A DNA stretch of 64,000 nt, taken from positions 5,892,501 through 5,956,500 of the forward strand of contig CP136895.1 in assembly GCA_034359265.1 (NCBI GenBank), written 5' to 3'. The notes below the pieces were generated by a model, which was not told the DNA's origin, searched no databases, and saw nothing but the letters and a program-made list of their open reading frames with translations. Source of the stretch: Canna indica (Eukaryota > Streptophyta > Magnoliopsida > Zingiberales > Cannaceae). Below, in pieces: positions 21,603 through 31,823 of the stretch; position 1 is the stretch's first letter, and every line of letters begins with the position of its first letter. A program made the translations under genes and the position numbers.

Positions 21603-22553
21603 GGGTAAATTGATTAAATAGGTTCAGTAATACGATTAAACACGTTTAGTTAAATGGATTTAATCGTGTTTATACGGGTTACATGGGTTCAACCCGGATT
21701 AACACGATTAAACACGTTTACTTAAATGGATTTAATCGTGTTAATCCGGATTGAACCTGTTTAATCAAAATACACGGTTAGCCAAATCCGAACCCGCGTA
21801 ACTCCGTGTCATGTCGTGTCGGGTTATCGTGTCGTGTCAGAAATTGCCAGCCCTATCGTCAACCCAATGTCGCAGACCAACTCGATCATCACCATCAATC
21901 CTGCCTCGCAGTTAACGGTAAAGCTGACGGGAGCCGACAACTACCTGAACTGGAAAACTCAACATGAGTTGCTACTACTTGGGTACGATCTAACCTCTTT
22001 TATTGATGGATCTTCACCTTGTCCGCCGATCGACAATGCTGAAAGACGAAATTGGCTTCGTCAAGACGGCCTGATCCAACATGCGATCATGGCCTCAGTT
22101 GATCCAGCCATCATCACAGTTGTCGCAACCTCTACCACTGCTTGTGATGCTTGGAACAGGCTTGCGATACAATACGTAAATAAATCACAATCAAGGATTT
22201 ATGCATTGCAAGATAATCTGTCTAAAATAACTAAAGGATCAAGATCAATCTTTGAATATTACAATGAAGTAAGGTTGATCGCCAATGAGTTGGCAATGGC
22301 AGACTATCCAGTAAATGAAACAACTATAGTAATTAAAATCCTTAGTGGATTAGACTCTGAATTCAATGATATTAGTGCCGCGATCAGATTGCGAGACACT
22401 CCAATATCACTCGAAGAACTTTATGACAAGTTATGTGGCCATGAGGCTTTTCTTTTGCACAAATCAAACAAACCAGTTGTTACTGCTCAATTTTCTCAAA
22501 GACAAGAACAGTCTCAATCTGCAGCAAAGATTAAACCATACAATCAAAAATAG
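21197..22553 (+). pseudogene. copia 1 gag, split by a hAT-like element
   Basis: The ATG at 21197 starts a frame of 14 codons, then the hAT-like element follows. The frame resumes at 21864 and runs to a stop at 22551-22553. Recognisable gag blocks are KLTGADNYLNWKTQHELLL and RIYALQDNLSKITKGSRSIF (UBN2/Retrotran_gag type). Skipping the insertion plus one 8-bp duplication keeps the frame. Past the stop, in another frame, a CCHC knuckle (CQLCD..GHSAKNC, about 22660-22705) marks the end of gag. Confidence 0.82.
21239..21855. mobile_element. hAT-like non-autonomous element 3, inside copia gag
   Basis: Starts TAGGGGTGGCAA and ends TTGCCAGCCCTA. Flanking 8-mers TCATCAAC (21231-21238) and TCGTCAAC (21856-21863) match at 7 of 8. 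It contains a (TA)n tract at about 21543-21598 and repeated AAACACG/CGTGTTTA arms. No coding sequence. Confidence 0.88.
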
Positions 22554-22769
22554 CACTGGAACCGGTCAACAAATTGGGAGAGGCCACCACATCAATCTTT
22601 CGGCCCTTGACAAACACCTTGGCGGCCTCCTTCACCTGCTCAAAACAATAGAGTCAAGCTACAATGTCAACTGTGTGATTGAATTGGTCACTCTGCTAAA
22701 AACTGCAGGACCAAGTCTCATAGTCATGAAGAAGCAAGAGCTTATTACATCAGTGGACAGCCTGATCAG

Positions 22770-24947
22770 AACTCATGGATCATGGATTCTGGAGCCTCAC
22801 ACCACATCACAAGCAATAACCAGGTTCTTCAGCAAGCATCAGAATATTCAGGTGATGATGGTGTCACGTTGGGCGATGATAAGAAAATTAAAATCACCCA
22901 TATTGGTAATACATGCGTCTCTAGTTCAGGGAACACTTTTACTCTAAATACTGTTTGTGCTCCAGATATTCATCAAAATCTGATCTCTGTTGCTCAATTT
23001 TGCGTTCAAAATAGAGTATCTACTGAGTTTTTTCCCACTTACTTTCTTTTGAAGGATCTACAATCAAGACAGATTTTTGCCCGAGGCCGGTATAAAGCCA
23101 ATACCTATGAGTGGACTGGTACTACTTCACATTATGCTACTTTTGCTTCTACAACCATCAAAGCTTCTACTTACCTCTGGCATCCCAACCAAAGAACACT
23201 TATTACTTCAACTTTCAATCTTCTTATTTCTGATTCAATTAAAGCAATGCTTGTTCATGTAACAAAAGCCATAAACTCCTTTTTTATAGTCTACTTTAGC
23301 AAGTAATAAACCACTGGAACTCTTATTTTCATATGTATGGGGACCTTCTCCCGTTACATCCGAAGAAGGATTCAGATACTACCTACTAATTGTTGATCAC
23401 TTCACCAAATACATGTGGATATTTCGAATAAAAAACAAGTATGAAGTTTCAAATATCTTTGTTTCCTTTAAACTTCTTGTTGAAAATTTTTTCAACACCT
23501 CCATCTTGAGCCTGTATCCAGATGGAGGTGGTGAGTTTATTGGGTTAATTGATACTTTAGCTTCTTATGACATCCAACACCTAATCTTGCCACCTTACAC
23601 TCCACAGAGAGTTAGCACCGTCGAGAGACGTCACAGACATGTCCTTGAGACTGCTACCACATTGATGTTTCATTCATTAGTTCCCCTTAAATACTGGACA
23701 TATGCATGCGCTACTGCTGTTTACTTAATAAACAGACTACCAACTCCTATTATACATGGAGATTCACCCTTAGCAAATACCAAATTACTCATCCTTAAAA
23801 AAATTGGTTGCTTATGTTATCCCTGGCTTAGGCCTTACTCCACAAATAAGTTAGAACCCAAGTCAAAACCGTGTGTCTTCTTGGGTTATTCAATTAAATA
23901 CCATGTGTATCAATGTTTGGATCTTGCCACTTCCAGACCATGTAGTCTCCCACGAACAAATTTTTCCATTCAGTAATAACCAACTTCATTTACAACAAGC
24001 AATAACAGACACTGATTTATGGTTTGATGTAATCCCTTCTTCAACCTCATCTCCACTAAAACCTTCTTCAACCAACGGCAACATTTCCTCACCAATCTGT
24101 ATTGACATTATTCCACCACCACCTCCTCAGCATACCATCTCCTCAGCACATCATTCTGAACCAAGTCATCAAAGTCCAGCTTCCATTCATTAAGGTTCGA
24201 CAAATATTTTGGCTTCTAGCAATGATCAAACTGATACAGATCCTCAAGTGCCCACTCAGCAACTCACTCGAATGACTACAAGATCTCAAAATAATATTTT
24301 TAAACCAAGAAGGCCACTAGATTACAGTGCTTTATCAATTTCTCTGGAAACACCAACGACAATTAAACATGCACTAAAAGATCCTAACTGGAGACAAGCA
24401 ATGGTGGAAGAAATTGAGGCTCTCACAAAGAACAACACATGGTCTTTAGTTCCCTCAAATGCAGCTTATAATGTAATTGGTTGTAAGTGGGTGTTTAAAA
24501 TTAAACATCATGCTGATGGTAGTTCCCTCAAAGGAAGGCTAGTAGCGAAGGGGTTTAACCAGAGACCAGTCATCGACTTCAAACAGACCTTGAGTCCGGT
24601 AGTAAAACCCATGACCATTCGAATACTACTGTCAATTGCAACAGCTTACAAGTGGCCAATTCAACAACTTGATGTCAACAACACATTTCTACATGGCCGA
24701 CTTGAGGATGATATATACATGACTCAGCCTCCTGGTTTCATCAGCCGGAAACATCCATATCATGTTTATAAACTTCACAAGGCCATCTATGGCCTCAAAC
24801 AGGCACCTCGTGCTTGGATCTATGAGTTCAAAGGATTTATATGCTCCATCGGCTTCAAAGGATCAAATTCCGATAGCTCTCTCTTTATTCTACAAGTCTC
24901 CAACATTATTTTTTTTATTGATATATGTTGACGACATCATCTTATAG
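22770..24947 (+). pseudogene. copia 1 protease, integrase and RT (5' part)
   Basis: Protease: WIMDSGASHHIT at about 22773-22808. Integrase core: YPDGGGEF (Asp) at about 23514-23537 and STVERRHRHV (Glu) at about 23614-23643, with PYTPQ between them. RT: KNNTWSLVPS, GCKWVFKIK, LVAKGFNQR, LDVNNTFLHG and AIYGLKQAPRAW across 24430-24815. The catalytic YVDDIIL appears at 24924-24946 in a shifted frame, so the polyprotein is broken several times. Confidence 0.88.
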
Positions 24948-25059
24948 GGAATTCCAAGTGCAAAATTCAGGAGGTATACTTGGCTCTGTCCAAAAGATTT
25001 TCTCTAAAGGGCATTCAACCAATTTCCGATTTTTTTAGGAATTGAAGTTCTTTCTGTTG

Positions 25060-26759
25060 GGTGAAATAGCACACTAGAGGGGGGGGAGGGGGGTTGAATA
25101 GTGTGTTATCTAAACTTGTTGCCTAATTTCGGTTTTAATCATTTTTTAAAATATTTAGGCAATTTGCAATTTTTCGACTAGATGCGGAAGCAAAAATAAA
25201 TCAATTAAACACAACTAACGATAACAATGCTAACACAGATATTTATAGTGGTTCGGCTCCAGTGCCTACTCCACTACCTAAGTACCCCGCTTAGGATTTC
25301 CAAACTAAGTTTACTAGATTAAATAGTTTCTCTTATACAGAGGACTTTGACTCGAAGAGTCTCACTCTCAACCTAATGCACTTCCACACCCGGAAGTCTC
25401 CGTCTTCTTACCGAGAGCACTCTTTCACCTCAACCCTAAGGGACAACTCAACTAATCCTAGTAAACTAGGTTTACACAAGTGGCTTTACATCTTCTACAC
25501 CAAGGATACTAGTTACACACAAGACCTAACACTAGGTCTTCTTACAAGCTTAAATTCAATGAAATAAATAATAAAATACAACAATAAATGGAGCAATAAA
25601 TTAAACAATGAAGTACTTAGCTCCACACAAAGTTTTCTAGCTTCCTCTTGATGCCTTTGATGGTGAATCAGTGACGTCAAGGCTCAATCAAAGGGATGAA
25701 ATATCAAAGCTAGGGTTTTCACATGATTAACTCAATCAAAGCTTAGAATTGATCAAAGGATGGCTCAAGGAGATTATGAGTGATCAAAAAATTCTTTAAG
25801 GAATGCTGGGTTTGGAGTATTTATAGAGCCAAGAAGAAATGGAATGAAATAGGCGGCTCAATGGGCGAAAACTAGCCATTTCCGCCGTTCGATCGATCGT
25901 CGGTCGACCGACCGCTGGCTTTATGTGGATTAATCACTCTGTCTGATTGACCGAATGAGACACGATTCTTCTCATCCGCAATGCGGTCGCCCGGTCGATC
26001 GACCGAAGCCTAAAGCCAAAGACGCGATTCAACGATCCTCAATCAGGTCGACCGAAGCAGCTACTGCCTATTTTTAACAACATTCGGTTGATCGACCGAT
26101 CGATCGAAAACTGGGCAGATTGCTAGTTTGCTTGGTTTTCTTTGTTTGTTTTAGTTCTGTCTTCGCTAAGCCTACTTATATAATACTTATTAACTTTAAA
26201 ACATAAATGTTATATAAGGATTATCCCCCATTTGGATTCAGTAAAAATATCTAAAAAATCAAAATTCTTAAGAATCAAAATCTAGTTTTTGGGGTCTAGT
26301 ACAAATTTTCAGAAAATGAAAATTTTCTAACTTCCTATGTCAAGTATGGGTAGACTAAAGGCTTTCAAAAAATCCTTAAACATACATCGTTATCTAGTTT
26401 CTACCCAAGGAACAATTATCGTCATTTTTTATGTCAAGATAATGTCTAGGTCATATAGCCCTCCAAAGAGCTCCCTAGGCTTAGTGAATTTCAGGATGGT
26501 TCTGGGTTTTCATGATTTGGGGTTCGGGATTGGTTTTTGGGTTCTTATGCATCATCAAGAGGATTTACAACATAAACTAGACACCCTAAATCTAAACTCT
26601 AATTTTCCGAAGAATTCGAGCGCCGACGAACGTCCTTGCTGATTTCTTCAATTTTTCCGATCAGAGACGTCGTGCGCTAACCGATATGGAACTTGAAAGA
26701 ACTCTTCATGAAATCATTAGTTTCATATTTGTTATCATCAAAATCGAGATTAAGATCAA
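25060..26759. mobile_element. 1.7-kb LTR-like insertion inside copia RT (possible solo LTR)
   Basis: The copia RT frame stops making sense after ...GIEVLSV at 25059 and resumes with ENFKPTLSTPNG at 26763. The pentamer TGTTG occurs on both sides (25055-25059, 26760-26764), which fits a retroelement duplication. The insert opens with GGTGAAATAGCACACTAGAG and a G run, has no open frame of note, and holds a cluster of GGTCGATCGACCG-like palindromes at 25888-26110. These features recall large LTRs of SIRE/Maximus copia elements, but the ends are not clean TG...CA, so the class is tentative. Confidence 0.6.
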
Positions 26760-27618
26760 TGTTGAAAACTTTAAGCCAACACTTTCAACTCCAAATGGAC
26801 TACTGCTATCCCAGAGGAAATATATATATGATATCCTTCATCGCTTTGGTATGGCCGAAGCAAAAGGAGTGAAAACTCCTATGGCGTCTAAAGAGCAACT
26901 CAAGCTAGAAGATGAAACTCCACTTATAGATCTGCTTCAATACAGGAGTGCAATTGGAGCCCTTCAATATCTAAGTTTTAATAGGTCGTACTTATGCTTT
27001 GTTGTTAACCGTCTCTCCCAATTTATGCACTCTCCTAGGCAATCTCACTGGCAAGCTTGTGAACGAGTATTAAGATATCTCAACTCAACCAAGAATCAGG
27101 GTCTTCGCATTGAACCGAGTCTTCCGCTGACACTCAAAATCTTCTCCGACTCTAATTGGGGTGGCAACCTTGACGATCGATGTTCCACAGGTGGTTACGT
27201 CACATTCCTTGGGAGCACTCCTGTTAGCTAGTCCTCACGAAAACAAAGAACGATCGCTCGCTCTTCAACTGAAGCAGAGTACCGAGTGATAGCTAACGCA
27301 GCTGCGGAAGTGAACTGGATCTAAAATCTTCTCCGAGAGCTTGGTATTCATCTGGGTTTCCCTCCAAGTATTCATTGTGATAATTTAGGCGCAACCTTCT
27401 TGTCAAATAACCCAGCCTTCAACAACAGAATTAAACATCTGGCCATCGATTACCATTTCGTGAGGGAACAGGTTCGAAATAACTCATTATTAGTTGAATA
27501 TATTTCGTATGCTGATCAACTAGCGGATTCTCTGACCAAAGCAGTTCAATCTAAGCTATTTTTGGAGCATAAAAATAAGATAGGTCTTGCTGAGATCAAC
27601 ACCTATCTTGCGGGGGAG
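26760..27618 (+). pseudogene. copia 1 RT thumb and RNase H, with LTR-proximal end
   Basis: Reads LLLSQRKYIYDILHRFGM, then ALQYLSFNRSYLCFVVNRLS and DSNWGGNLDDRCSTGGY (RNase H start). SSTEAEYRVIANAAAEVNWI and HCDNLGATFLSNNPAF follow, then the terminal motif QLADSLTKAV. In-frame stops occur at about 27228 and 27322. It ends in the purine tract before the right LTR. Confidence 0.88.
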
Positions 27619-27861
27619 TATAAAGGATAATTAATAGCTAATTATGTATTAGCGAGTTAACGAGAAGTTAGGAACAGTAGCATGCACGACACCTCTATGT
27701 AACAGGTTTCACGTTCCTTTATTCTTTGTCCATACACGTGTAAATCATCTAAGCGTATACTACGCGTATATAAACTCATCCTTCCTCATCAATAAAGCAA
27801 TCCTTTTCCTTTCGCCATTTACTCGTCTTTTTCATTCTTCGTTACTCTGATATCTTCTATA
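27619..27861 (+). repeat. copia 1 right LTR
   Basis: 243 bp, homologous to 20854-21097 and followed by the TGTAC duplication. The first bases read TATAAAGG where TG would be canonical. Confidence 0.9.
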
Positions 27862-28105
27862 TGTACTAGGCAGCAAAATGCTTAGCTATCTCATTCATAT
27901 CCATTATGAAAGTCCCCATTAATCTTCAAACCCTCCCCTTCATTTCTTTTCCTCTTTATCATAATTGATCTATGAAAATATTTAGTATTTTTATCTCCTC
28001 CTTTCGGCCATATATTTCTTTCTAGATTTTGACCATCAATATTTGATCTGCACCTATTTAGCTAAAGCAATCACTCTATTTGGAAGAGTTCTTATTTTTA
28101 AACTA

Positions 28106-29490
28106 CGGAATATTAAATTAAACAATGCAATGAGGGAATATTAATTAATCCTCGAACCCAGTCATATAGAAATGTTGGTTAATCTACTTGCCTACTTTAT
28201 GTAAGTGCATGCCGACGGCAATTCCCGTTCCGTTTCTGTACAGCAAAGCAGAGGCAAACGTCAACGCATTTAGGGAGTCCATCACTCGTCCAGCTTAGTC
28301 CATTGAACTCAAGTTCACATCACAACACACTTTATGACATAAAACTCTAAGTCAGACTTCACGAACCATTAAAAAACTGAAACCAAGTAGATATCAAACA
28401 CTCGAGATAGAGATCCATGTATAATGGATGCCTATTGTGCTTTATCCAATCCGCATGCTGTGCATTAGTTTACATAAGAGTGGCGAGTGATGAAGGAGAA
28501 GAGTGCAACCTTTCGTGTCTATCTGACTATTGACGCAAAACGCCAAAAAGTAAAAAAAACCCAAGTAGATGTTAAATGGGTTGAACATAAAGCCCAATAT
28601 GGATGCGTCTGCTGGGCCAAAAATTTGATTAAGACATAAAGCTCATTTGGTTCGAGCCATTGTCGCATGGGCCCAAGTCTGTATGCAAAGACTAAATACT
28701 TGTTTATCCACACTACTAACGCACGACACGTGCCCTGCATATGTCGCCTTGCAGTCATGCACCTTTTGAGATTCATGTGCAGATTAAAGCCTAGTCTAAA
28801 GAGTAAATTTTTAGTTTATAATGTAGGACATGTGCAGATGTGGAAGTGCACATCAAATAAGACGTAAGCTCGGTTACTCACTCAGACTAGAGATTATTAG
28901 GTGACTGCATCTTCACAAAGACAGACATGTCGACAAGCGTTCTGAATCGGAGTCCTAAACAACATCCAAACTATAAACTAAAATGATTATTACCACAAAA
29001 CAAGCCATAAGAATGGGTTATCAGTTATTATGCTCCTGGTCAACCCAACCACAGAAAAAGGCAGCACTCGAAGACGCAAGCAGGCATGCCTCGCCCACCA
29101 TCATTCCACGAGCATAAGCAGCTGCATGCATTCCCCGAGCACGATGGAGGAACCCATCCATGACGATAACACTTTTTAGCCCCTCTGCTACATTAATCAA
29201 TTCCAACAAAAGGGCTGAGCACGTTGTCCCCAGATCCAGACTCGATCTGTTCCCTTTCCAAAACACCTACTCTACATGCCCATCTCCCCTCATCATGCCT
29301 TACCTTCTTCAATCCCCCACCTACTGAATTGCCCTTCTCGACCACGTAAATGGTTCGGCAATGAACCAGCACTTCATGAAGCTACAATTAGAACCAGATT
29401 CTTCATTGGCCACAGCGAGCAGCAGCAGAGAGAATCCTCGATGCCATTGCGGTCGTGCAGCGTCGCAGCGCTTTCCTCTGTAGCGTATCG
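28106..29490. other. intergenic, upstream of the DUF1191 gene
   Basis: No confident gene. A minus-strand open frame at 29021-29266 has no recognisable domain. The last 200 bp are C-rich and probably contain the promoter and leader of the gene at 29491. Confidence 0.45.
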
Positions 29491-30405
29491 ATGGCGCCTC
29501 CAGTGAAGCCTCACCTGCTAATATTCCTGCTCACCATCATCCTCTCATCCCCCTCGCACCAACTCCAAGACCCCGCCCTCATCGACCAAATCGTGAGGGA
29601 CTCCGTCTTCCACTCTTATCTCGCCGATCACCACAAGACGGCCGTCGTCTACAATGTCTCGCTGCCTCCCACGGTCTCCGGCGTCACCGCTGCGACTGTG
29701 CGGTTCAGAATGGGCAGCTTAATGCGGCATGGCGCGACCCTCGACGAGTTCAGCGTCGCGCCGGGCGTCCTTGTCCGTCCCCGCTCGAAGCGGCTTATCA
29801 TGGTGATACAGAACCTGGGCAACCTCTCCTCTGCCTACAGCAGCTACAGAAACATATCGGGGTATCGGCTCGTCTCTCCGGTACTAGGCCTCCTTTTCTA
29901 CAGAGCGGCAAGCATTCGCAACACGTCGATTCCACCGGAGATGGAGATCTTAGCAACGAGGGCACCCATCACAGTAGACTTCTCCAGATTGGCGCAGAGC
30001 TCGCACGGCCAGAGAGTGCTCTGCGCGCTGTTCTCGCCGGATGGCAACTTGAGCCTATCCAATGCAACGAACAGTAAGGTGTGCGCTGCGCGGACTCAGG
30101 GCCACTTTGCTCTCGTGGTCGAGTCCATTAACAATGCCGGTGGTGAAGACGAGACGAAGCTGAGTGGATGGAAGGTGGTGGTCGTCAGTGTGGCAGGGGG
30201 AGCGTTCAGTGCGGTGCTCCTGGGGTTAATCTTGGTGGCGCTGGTGACCGCGAACCGGAAGAGGTTGCTGACGGTGGAGATGGAGAGGAGAGCGTACGAG
30301 GAGGAGGCGTTGCAGGTTTCCATGGTGGGTCATGTGAGGGCGCCGACGGCCACGGTGGTTCGGACTGCGCCTCGTCTGGAGAACAGTGATGCGCCATCTT
30401 GGTGA
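29491..30405 (+). CDS. DUF1191 family membrane protein, 304 aa
   Basis: A single-exon gene. I start it at the ATG in TCGATGGCG (29491) because the in-frame codons upstream, back to a GTG at 29455, contain no ATG. Residues 1-24 form a signal peptide (hydrophobic LLIFLLTIILSS). A luminal or extracellular domain of about 200 aa follows, with the DUF1191 features VYNVSLPPTVSGVTAATVRF and RSKRLIMVIQNLGN and several N-x-S/T sites. One transmembrane helix spans about 228-252 (VVVVSVAGGAFSAVLLGLIL), then a 52-residue cytosolic tail with basic RKR next to the membrane. The family is plant-specific and of unknown function; a type I plasma-membrane or secretory-pathway topology is inferred. GC content is much higher than in the flanks, as for a conserved host gene. 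Confidence 0.92.
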   Translation: MAPPVKPHLLIFLLTIILSSPSHQLQDPALIDQIVRDSVFHSYLADHHKTAVVYNVSLPPTVSGVTAATVRFRMGSLMRHGATLDEFSVAPGVLVRPRSKRLIMVIQNLGNLSSAYSSYRNISGYRLVSPVLGLLFYRAASIRNTSIPPEMEILATRAPITVDFSRLAQSSHGQRVLCALFSPDGNLSLSNATNSKVCAARTQGHFALVVESINNAGGEDETKLSGWKVVVVSVAGGAFSAVLLGLILVALVTANRKRLLTVEMERRAYEEEALQVSMVGHVRAPTATVVRTAPRLENSDAPSW

Positions 30406-31109
30406 CAGGAGTCCTATTTGTTTAGTTCAAGTGTCTTTTAGTTAATGTCTCATTCTATTGATTTTTAATTTGATTTCATAACCAGAACAACTGTTATTTT
30501 TTCTTCTTCTTTTTTCCTACTCAGCAAATGCAGAGGAACAAAATTCTTGCTGCATTCATTTTTATTCAGTGTGATCAACTATGGCAATTTAGCAGTAGAA
30601 GAAAACAGAAAAATAAAAACACATTAATGTAAAAAATGATTTTTTTTGTCTAAAGATGAGAAGAGGAGGAGGAGAGAGAAGGGGGAGCTATTAAAACACA
30701 AAAGGTAGTAGAGTAAGAAACCAACACAAAGAGAACGGTGTGCTTAAAGAGGATGGCACCCTCGTAATCGCTATGTCATAAATATTATATTCGATAACTT
30801 CAAAGTAATGGTCATTCCTCTCGTTCCAAATCTTCCAACGCTAGACTATTAAAGTTCTGAATTTTTCAACATCAAGACCCAACTCGAGTCTAACACATAG
30901 CCCAGAATCACACCCAAGTCGGCAGCATGTAAAACCTAGCTTAGTAACAGCTCCACACCGAATCACCTGAGCAATCCTTTCTCACATAGGCTCCCTCGCG
31001 ATGGGATAATTGACTCATCAACTTTATAGGCTAATCTATTAGCCTAATTAGAATGGTTAAGCTTAAGTTAATTACCCACTTGAGTCTTGATCTTCCTATT
31101 AAGACCCAA
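30406..31109. other. 3' flank of DUF1191 gene and unassigned DNA
   Basis: 3' untranslated sequence is likely in the first 200 bp. The remainder holds no gene. Phrases such as AAGACCCAACTCGAGTC (about 30865) and AAGACCCAAGTCGAGTT (about 31100) are repeated, hinting at a decayed repeat that runs into 31110-31290. Confidence 0.4.
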
Positions 31110-31290
31110 GTCGAGTTACCACATAACACCAAATCATACACACATAGTACCAACATCTATCAACTTCACAGGCCTTAATCACTTGCCTAATGCTTAAGCT
31201 GGAGTTGATGGTAGCATACCCATCAAGTCTTATAAGCCAACACCACATCTAATATACTCCTGATATGGGACTAAACTGGGGTATTACACT
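31110..31290. repeat. dispersed repeat, copy 2
   Basis: Homologous to 16058-16230. It ends in GGGACTAAACTGGGGTATTA, a phrase that overlaps the start of the direct repeat at 31278. Confidence 0.65.
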
Positions 31291-31338
31291 TTGTATTAAG
31301 TCTGTGGCGAAACGCGAACCAATTAAAAATGAAGATAC
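31278..31338. repeat. 61-bp direct repeat at left edge of copia 3
   Basis: It begins GGGGTATTACACTTTG and ends immediately before the left LTR. A 62-bp copy lies at 38584-38645, differing by one indel and about one substitution. Confidence 0.9.
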
Positions 31339-31614
31339 CGTTGGACGTGGCATTATAAATGCATGGTCCACATCATCATCTGATGTGGACCACATATGTT
31401 CACGTGTCTATCCTTATGTGGTCCACATATTTTATGTTTTACCATTTTACCCATCTCTATCTCAAACCCGGTTCAAGCCTATCTTTCCACCTTTTGATGG
31501 CAAGGTGCGTATATAAATAGGTCAGGATACTCATAGGTCCCCGTATTGAGTAAAGTGCACATGAGCAAAAAGGGAACCAGAGCAACGCATCAACACGGTA
31601 TCAATGGCAGGAGA
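31339..31614 (+). repeat. copia 3 left LTR, truncated
   Basis: Homologous to the first and last parts of 37969-38468, from GTTGGACGTG to GTATCAATGGCAGGAGA. It then stops abruptly, lacking about 105 bp of LTR end and the tandem duplication seen in the right LTR. Confidence 0.8.
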
Positions 31615-31690
31615 ACCAAACCTATGGTTGAGAGTGGGTCACTTGCAGAACTTCACGCTCCAGATGTGGATCCTGGGCGTGAAGGGAGTG

Positions 31691-31823
31691 TGTTAAAGTC
31701 CCACATTGGTTGAGGTTGTGGTATAGATAGCCTTTAAATATATTAGGCAATCCTCCCCCTATGAGCTAGCTTTTGGGGTGGAGTTAGGTTCAAGGTTGGT
31801 TTTCTAACATGTGGTATTAGAGC
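31691..31823 (+). repeat. foreign short LTR with primer-binding site
   Basis: 119 bp from TGTTAAAGTCCCACATTGG to TTTCTAACA (31809), then TGGTATTAGAGC (31812-31823), close to the initiator tRNA-Met complement. The preceding 70 bp (...GGGCGTGAAGGGAGTG) look like the internal 3' end and purine tract of the same family. The LTR is thus flanked on both sides by internal sequence. No second copy is visible nearby. Confidence 0.7.

Larger units (their letters stand above)
20854..27861 (+). mobile_element. Ty1/copia retrotransposon 1, nearly full length, inside the LINE
   Basis: LTRs at 20854-21097 and 27619-27861 (244 and 243 bp) are clearly homologous with several differences. The 5-bp duplication TGTAC lies at 20849-20853 and 27862-27866. 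A primer site resembling initiator tRNA-Met follows the left LTR, and a purine tract (GCGGGGGAG) precedes the right one. Order is gag, protease, integrase, RT, RNase H, as in copia. It is interrupted by a hAT-like element (21239-21855) and a 1.7-kb insert (25060-26759). Confidence 0.92.
17330..28105 (-). mobile_element. LINE (non-LTR retrotransposon), 5'-truncated and interrupted twice
   Basis: In minus-strand order the protein parts are an endonuclease-RT linker at 28100-27867, reverse transcriptase at about 20850-18590, a zf-RVT zinc-binding segment at about 18400-18200 and an RNase H domain at 18151-17396. It is split by a copia element (20854-27861) and a hAT-like element (19860-20376); without these it would be about 3.2 kb. 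Both limits are approximate, as I see no clear poly(A) or TSD. Many frameshifts and stops. Confidence 0.8.

Noticed and set aside
29021..29266. Minus-strand 81-codon frame as a small gene upstream of DUF1191
   Set aside because: Ala/Gly-rich with no recognisable motif and no supported start; kept as intergenic.
30096..30397. Other frames inside the DUF1191 gene
   Set aside because: High GC keeps alternate frames open; the 29491 frame has signal peptide, family blocks and membrane helix.
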